Of a stretch of 64,000 bases of DNA, positions 63,167 through 64,000 are shown piece after piece. Origin of the DNA: Curtobacterium sp. MR_MD2014 (GTDB lineage Bacteria; Actinomycetota; Actinomycetes; Actinomycetales; Microbacteriaceae); NCBI RefSeq assembly GCF_000772085.1, contig NZ_CP009755.1, positions 2,046,001-2,110,000 of the forward strand, read 5' to 3'. Both the position numbers and the translations under genes were made by a program. Every line of letters begins with the position of its first letter. Positions within the stretch are counted from its first letter, which is position 1. The notes under the pieces are model-generated. The model made no database searches and was not told the origin of the DNA. It saw nothing but the letters and a program-made list of their open reading frames with translations.

Positions 63167-64000
63167 GCGCTCGGCGTGGGCGTCCGCTGCGGCTCCGGCG
63201 CTCCGTGCACCACCGACACCTCGTCGTCGCGGTCCACCGCCCGGCTGCGCAGGAACACGACCGCCAGGATCGGGAGCAGGACGATCTGCGCCCAGACACC
63301 GATCGACATCGCCTCGTCCGCGTAGGTCCGCACGGTGGTCCCGATCGCCTGCAGGTAGATGTGCCGGAACCACCCGGCGAAGAGCAGCGTGTTCGCGGCC
63401 AGGTAGGCGATCACCCAACCGCTGCGGATCCGGACGAACACGAAGAACGGCGCGAGCCAGAGAGCGTACTGCAGCGAGTCCACCTTGTTCGCGACCAGGT
63501 AGGCGCAGAGGAGCGCCGCGCTGGTCTCGATCCAGGGCATGCGACCGCGACGGACCCCGAGGACGAACCCGGTGACCAGCACCGCGAGCAGTGCCACCGC
63601 CGTCGCTCCGGTCGCCAGCAGGTTCAGCGTGTGCTGGAACGCGGGCGAGTCCTCGGCCGACCACGGCTGGAAGGCGTAGTACCAGACCGAGAGCGTCGCC
63701 CCGTCGATGTTCCGGATGCCCTGGTAGCGGATCACGGAGAACCACGACTCGGCGTTGATGAGCACGAACGGCAGGTTCGCCACGAGGACCACGCCCACCG
63801 AGCCCGCCACCGCGCCGAGGGCACGGCGCACGCGATCGCCCCACGACGCGGTCGCGTCGACGAGCAGGGCGAGGACGAACGGCGCGACGAAGACGAGCGG
63901 GTACAGCTTGAAGGCACCGCCCAGACCGAACAGCGCACCGACGACGACGGCCCGCCACACCAGCGACCGCCCGGCCGGCCACCAGACCGCCACCGCGATC
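63163..64000 (-). CDS. Paralogous GT87-like membrane protein (5' part outside window)
   Basis: Its 3' end is in the window and the frame runs off the right edge with no start. It matches its downstream neighbour closely: WRAVVVGALFGLGGAFKLYPL, WFSVIRYQGIRNIDGATLSVWY, RRGRMPWIETSAALLCAYLV, KVDSLQYALWL, GVWAQIVLLPILAVVFLRSRAVDRD. The two are translationally coupled by GTGA. Together they look like a tandem pair with diverged roles, or two subunits. Confidence 0.72.
   Translation of the reverse strand, partial: IAVAVWWPAGRSLVWRAVVVGALFGLGGAFKLYPLVFVAPFVLALLVDATASWGDRVRRALGAVAGSVGVVLVANLPFVLINAESWFSVIRYQGIRNIDGATLSVWYYAFQPWSAEDSPAFQHTLNLLATGATAVALLAVLVTGFVLGVRRGRMPWIETSAALLCAYLVANKVDSLQYALWLAPFFVFVRIRSGWVIAYLAANTLLFAGWFRHIYLQAIGTTVRTYADEAMSIGVWAQIVLLPILAVVFLRSRAVDRDDEVSVVHGAPEPQRTPTPSA

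Overview
This window is very G+C-rich chromosomal DNA (about 70 percent by eye), and almost every gene is an ordinary bacterial housekeeping gene. Several features point to a high-GC actinobacterium: a SigR-type sigma factor with its RsrA-type zinc anti-sigma factor, Lsr2, GlgE, DivIVA-domain and long coiled-coil proteins, a tmRNA tag ending in ALAA, and the gene orders sigma-aroA-rsgA, prfB-ftsE-ftsX-smpB-ssrA and rplS-lepB-rnhB-DUF2469-yraN-comM-dprA-xerC. The family Microbacteriaceae, perhaps a Curtobacterium-like organism, is my best guess. That is inference, not proof. I see no prophage, insertion sequence, CRISPR array or tRNA gene.

Layout. 1-6 kb: partial GNAT gene, rsrA and sigR (minus), then aroA-rsgA, a membrane protein and hisN (plus). 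6-16 kb: an accessory-looking block with a large LuxR-type ATPase regulator, a divergent glmS paralogue, a tiny membrane ORF, an M50-like membrane protein, a NUDIX hydrolase and a metY/flavin-monooxygenase sulfur pair. 16-22 kb: a lysine-tailed unknown protein, ssrA, smpB, ftsX, ftsE, prfB and a cysteine desulfurase (all minus). 22-29 kb: the alpha-glucan genes glgX, glgE and glgB (plus). 29-37 kb: a thioredoxin-TPR protein and a membrane protein (minus), a 615-residue coiled-coil protein (plus), a small envelope operon and a double DivIVA-domain protein. 37-54.5 kb: cdsA, frr, pyrH, tsf, rpsB, a sugar porter, an M23-like protein, xerC, dprA, comM, yraN, lsr2, DUF2469, rnhB, lepB, rplS, map, trmD, rimM, a KH protein and rpsP. 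54.7-64 kb: a 2,4-dienoyl-CoA reductase-like flavoenzyme, a carboxylate-amine ligase, ffh, lipB-lipA and two tandem membrane glycosyltransferase-like genes, the last cut by the window edge.

Two genome-wide habits stand out. First, about twenty genes have a TAnnnT-like -10 hexamer only 6-10 bases before the start codon and no ribosome-binding site, the signature of leaderless mRNAs. This also settles several start codons (lipB, prfB, the double-DivIVA protein, the membrane protein at 3954). Second, gene ends carry a family of near-identical, mostly perfect 43-54 bp palindromes sharing the arm GGGAGGCCCGG or GGGAGGCGCGG. One copy carries paired compensatory changes, which argues for selection on a hairpin. 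These look like a dispersed, lineage-specific terminator element.

Functional links: SigR/RsrA is expected to sense thiol oxidation. smpB and ssrA form the trans-translation system. ftsE/ftsX, the DivIVA proteins, the lytic transglycosylase and the M23-like protein act at the cell envelope. glgE/glgB/glgX build and trim alpha-glucan. lipB/lipA make lipoate. rpsP-KH-rimM-trmD, rplS, rpsB-tsf and frr serve ribosome assembly and translation.
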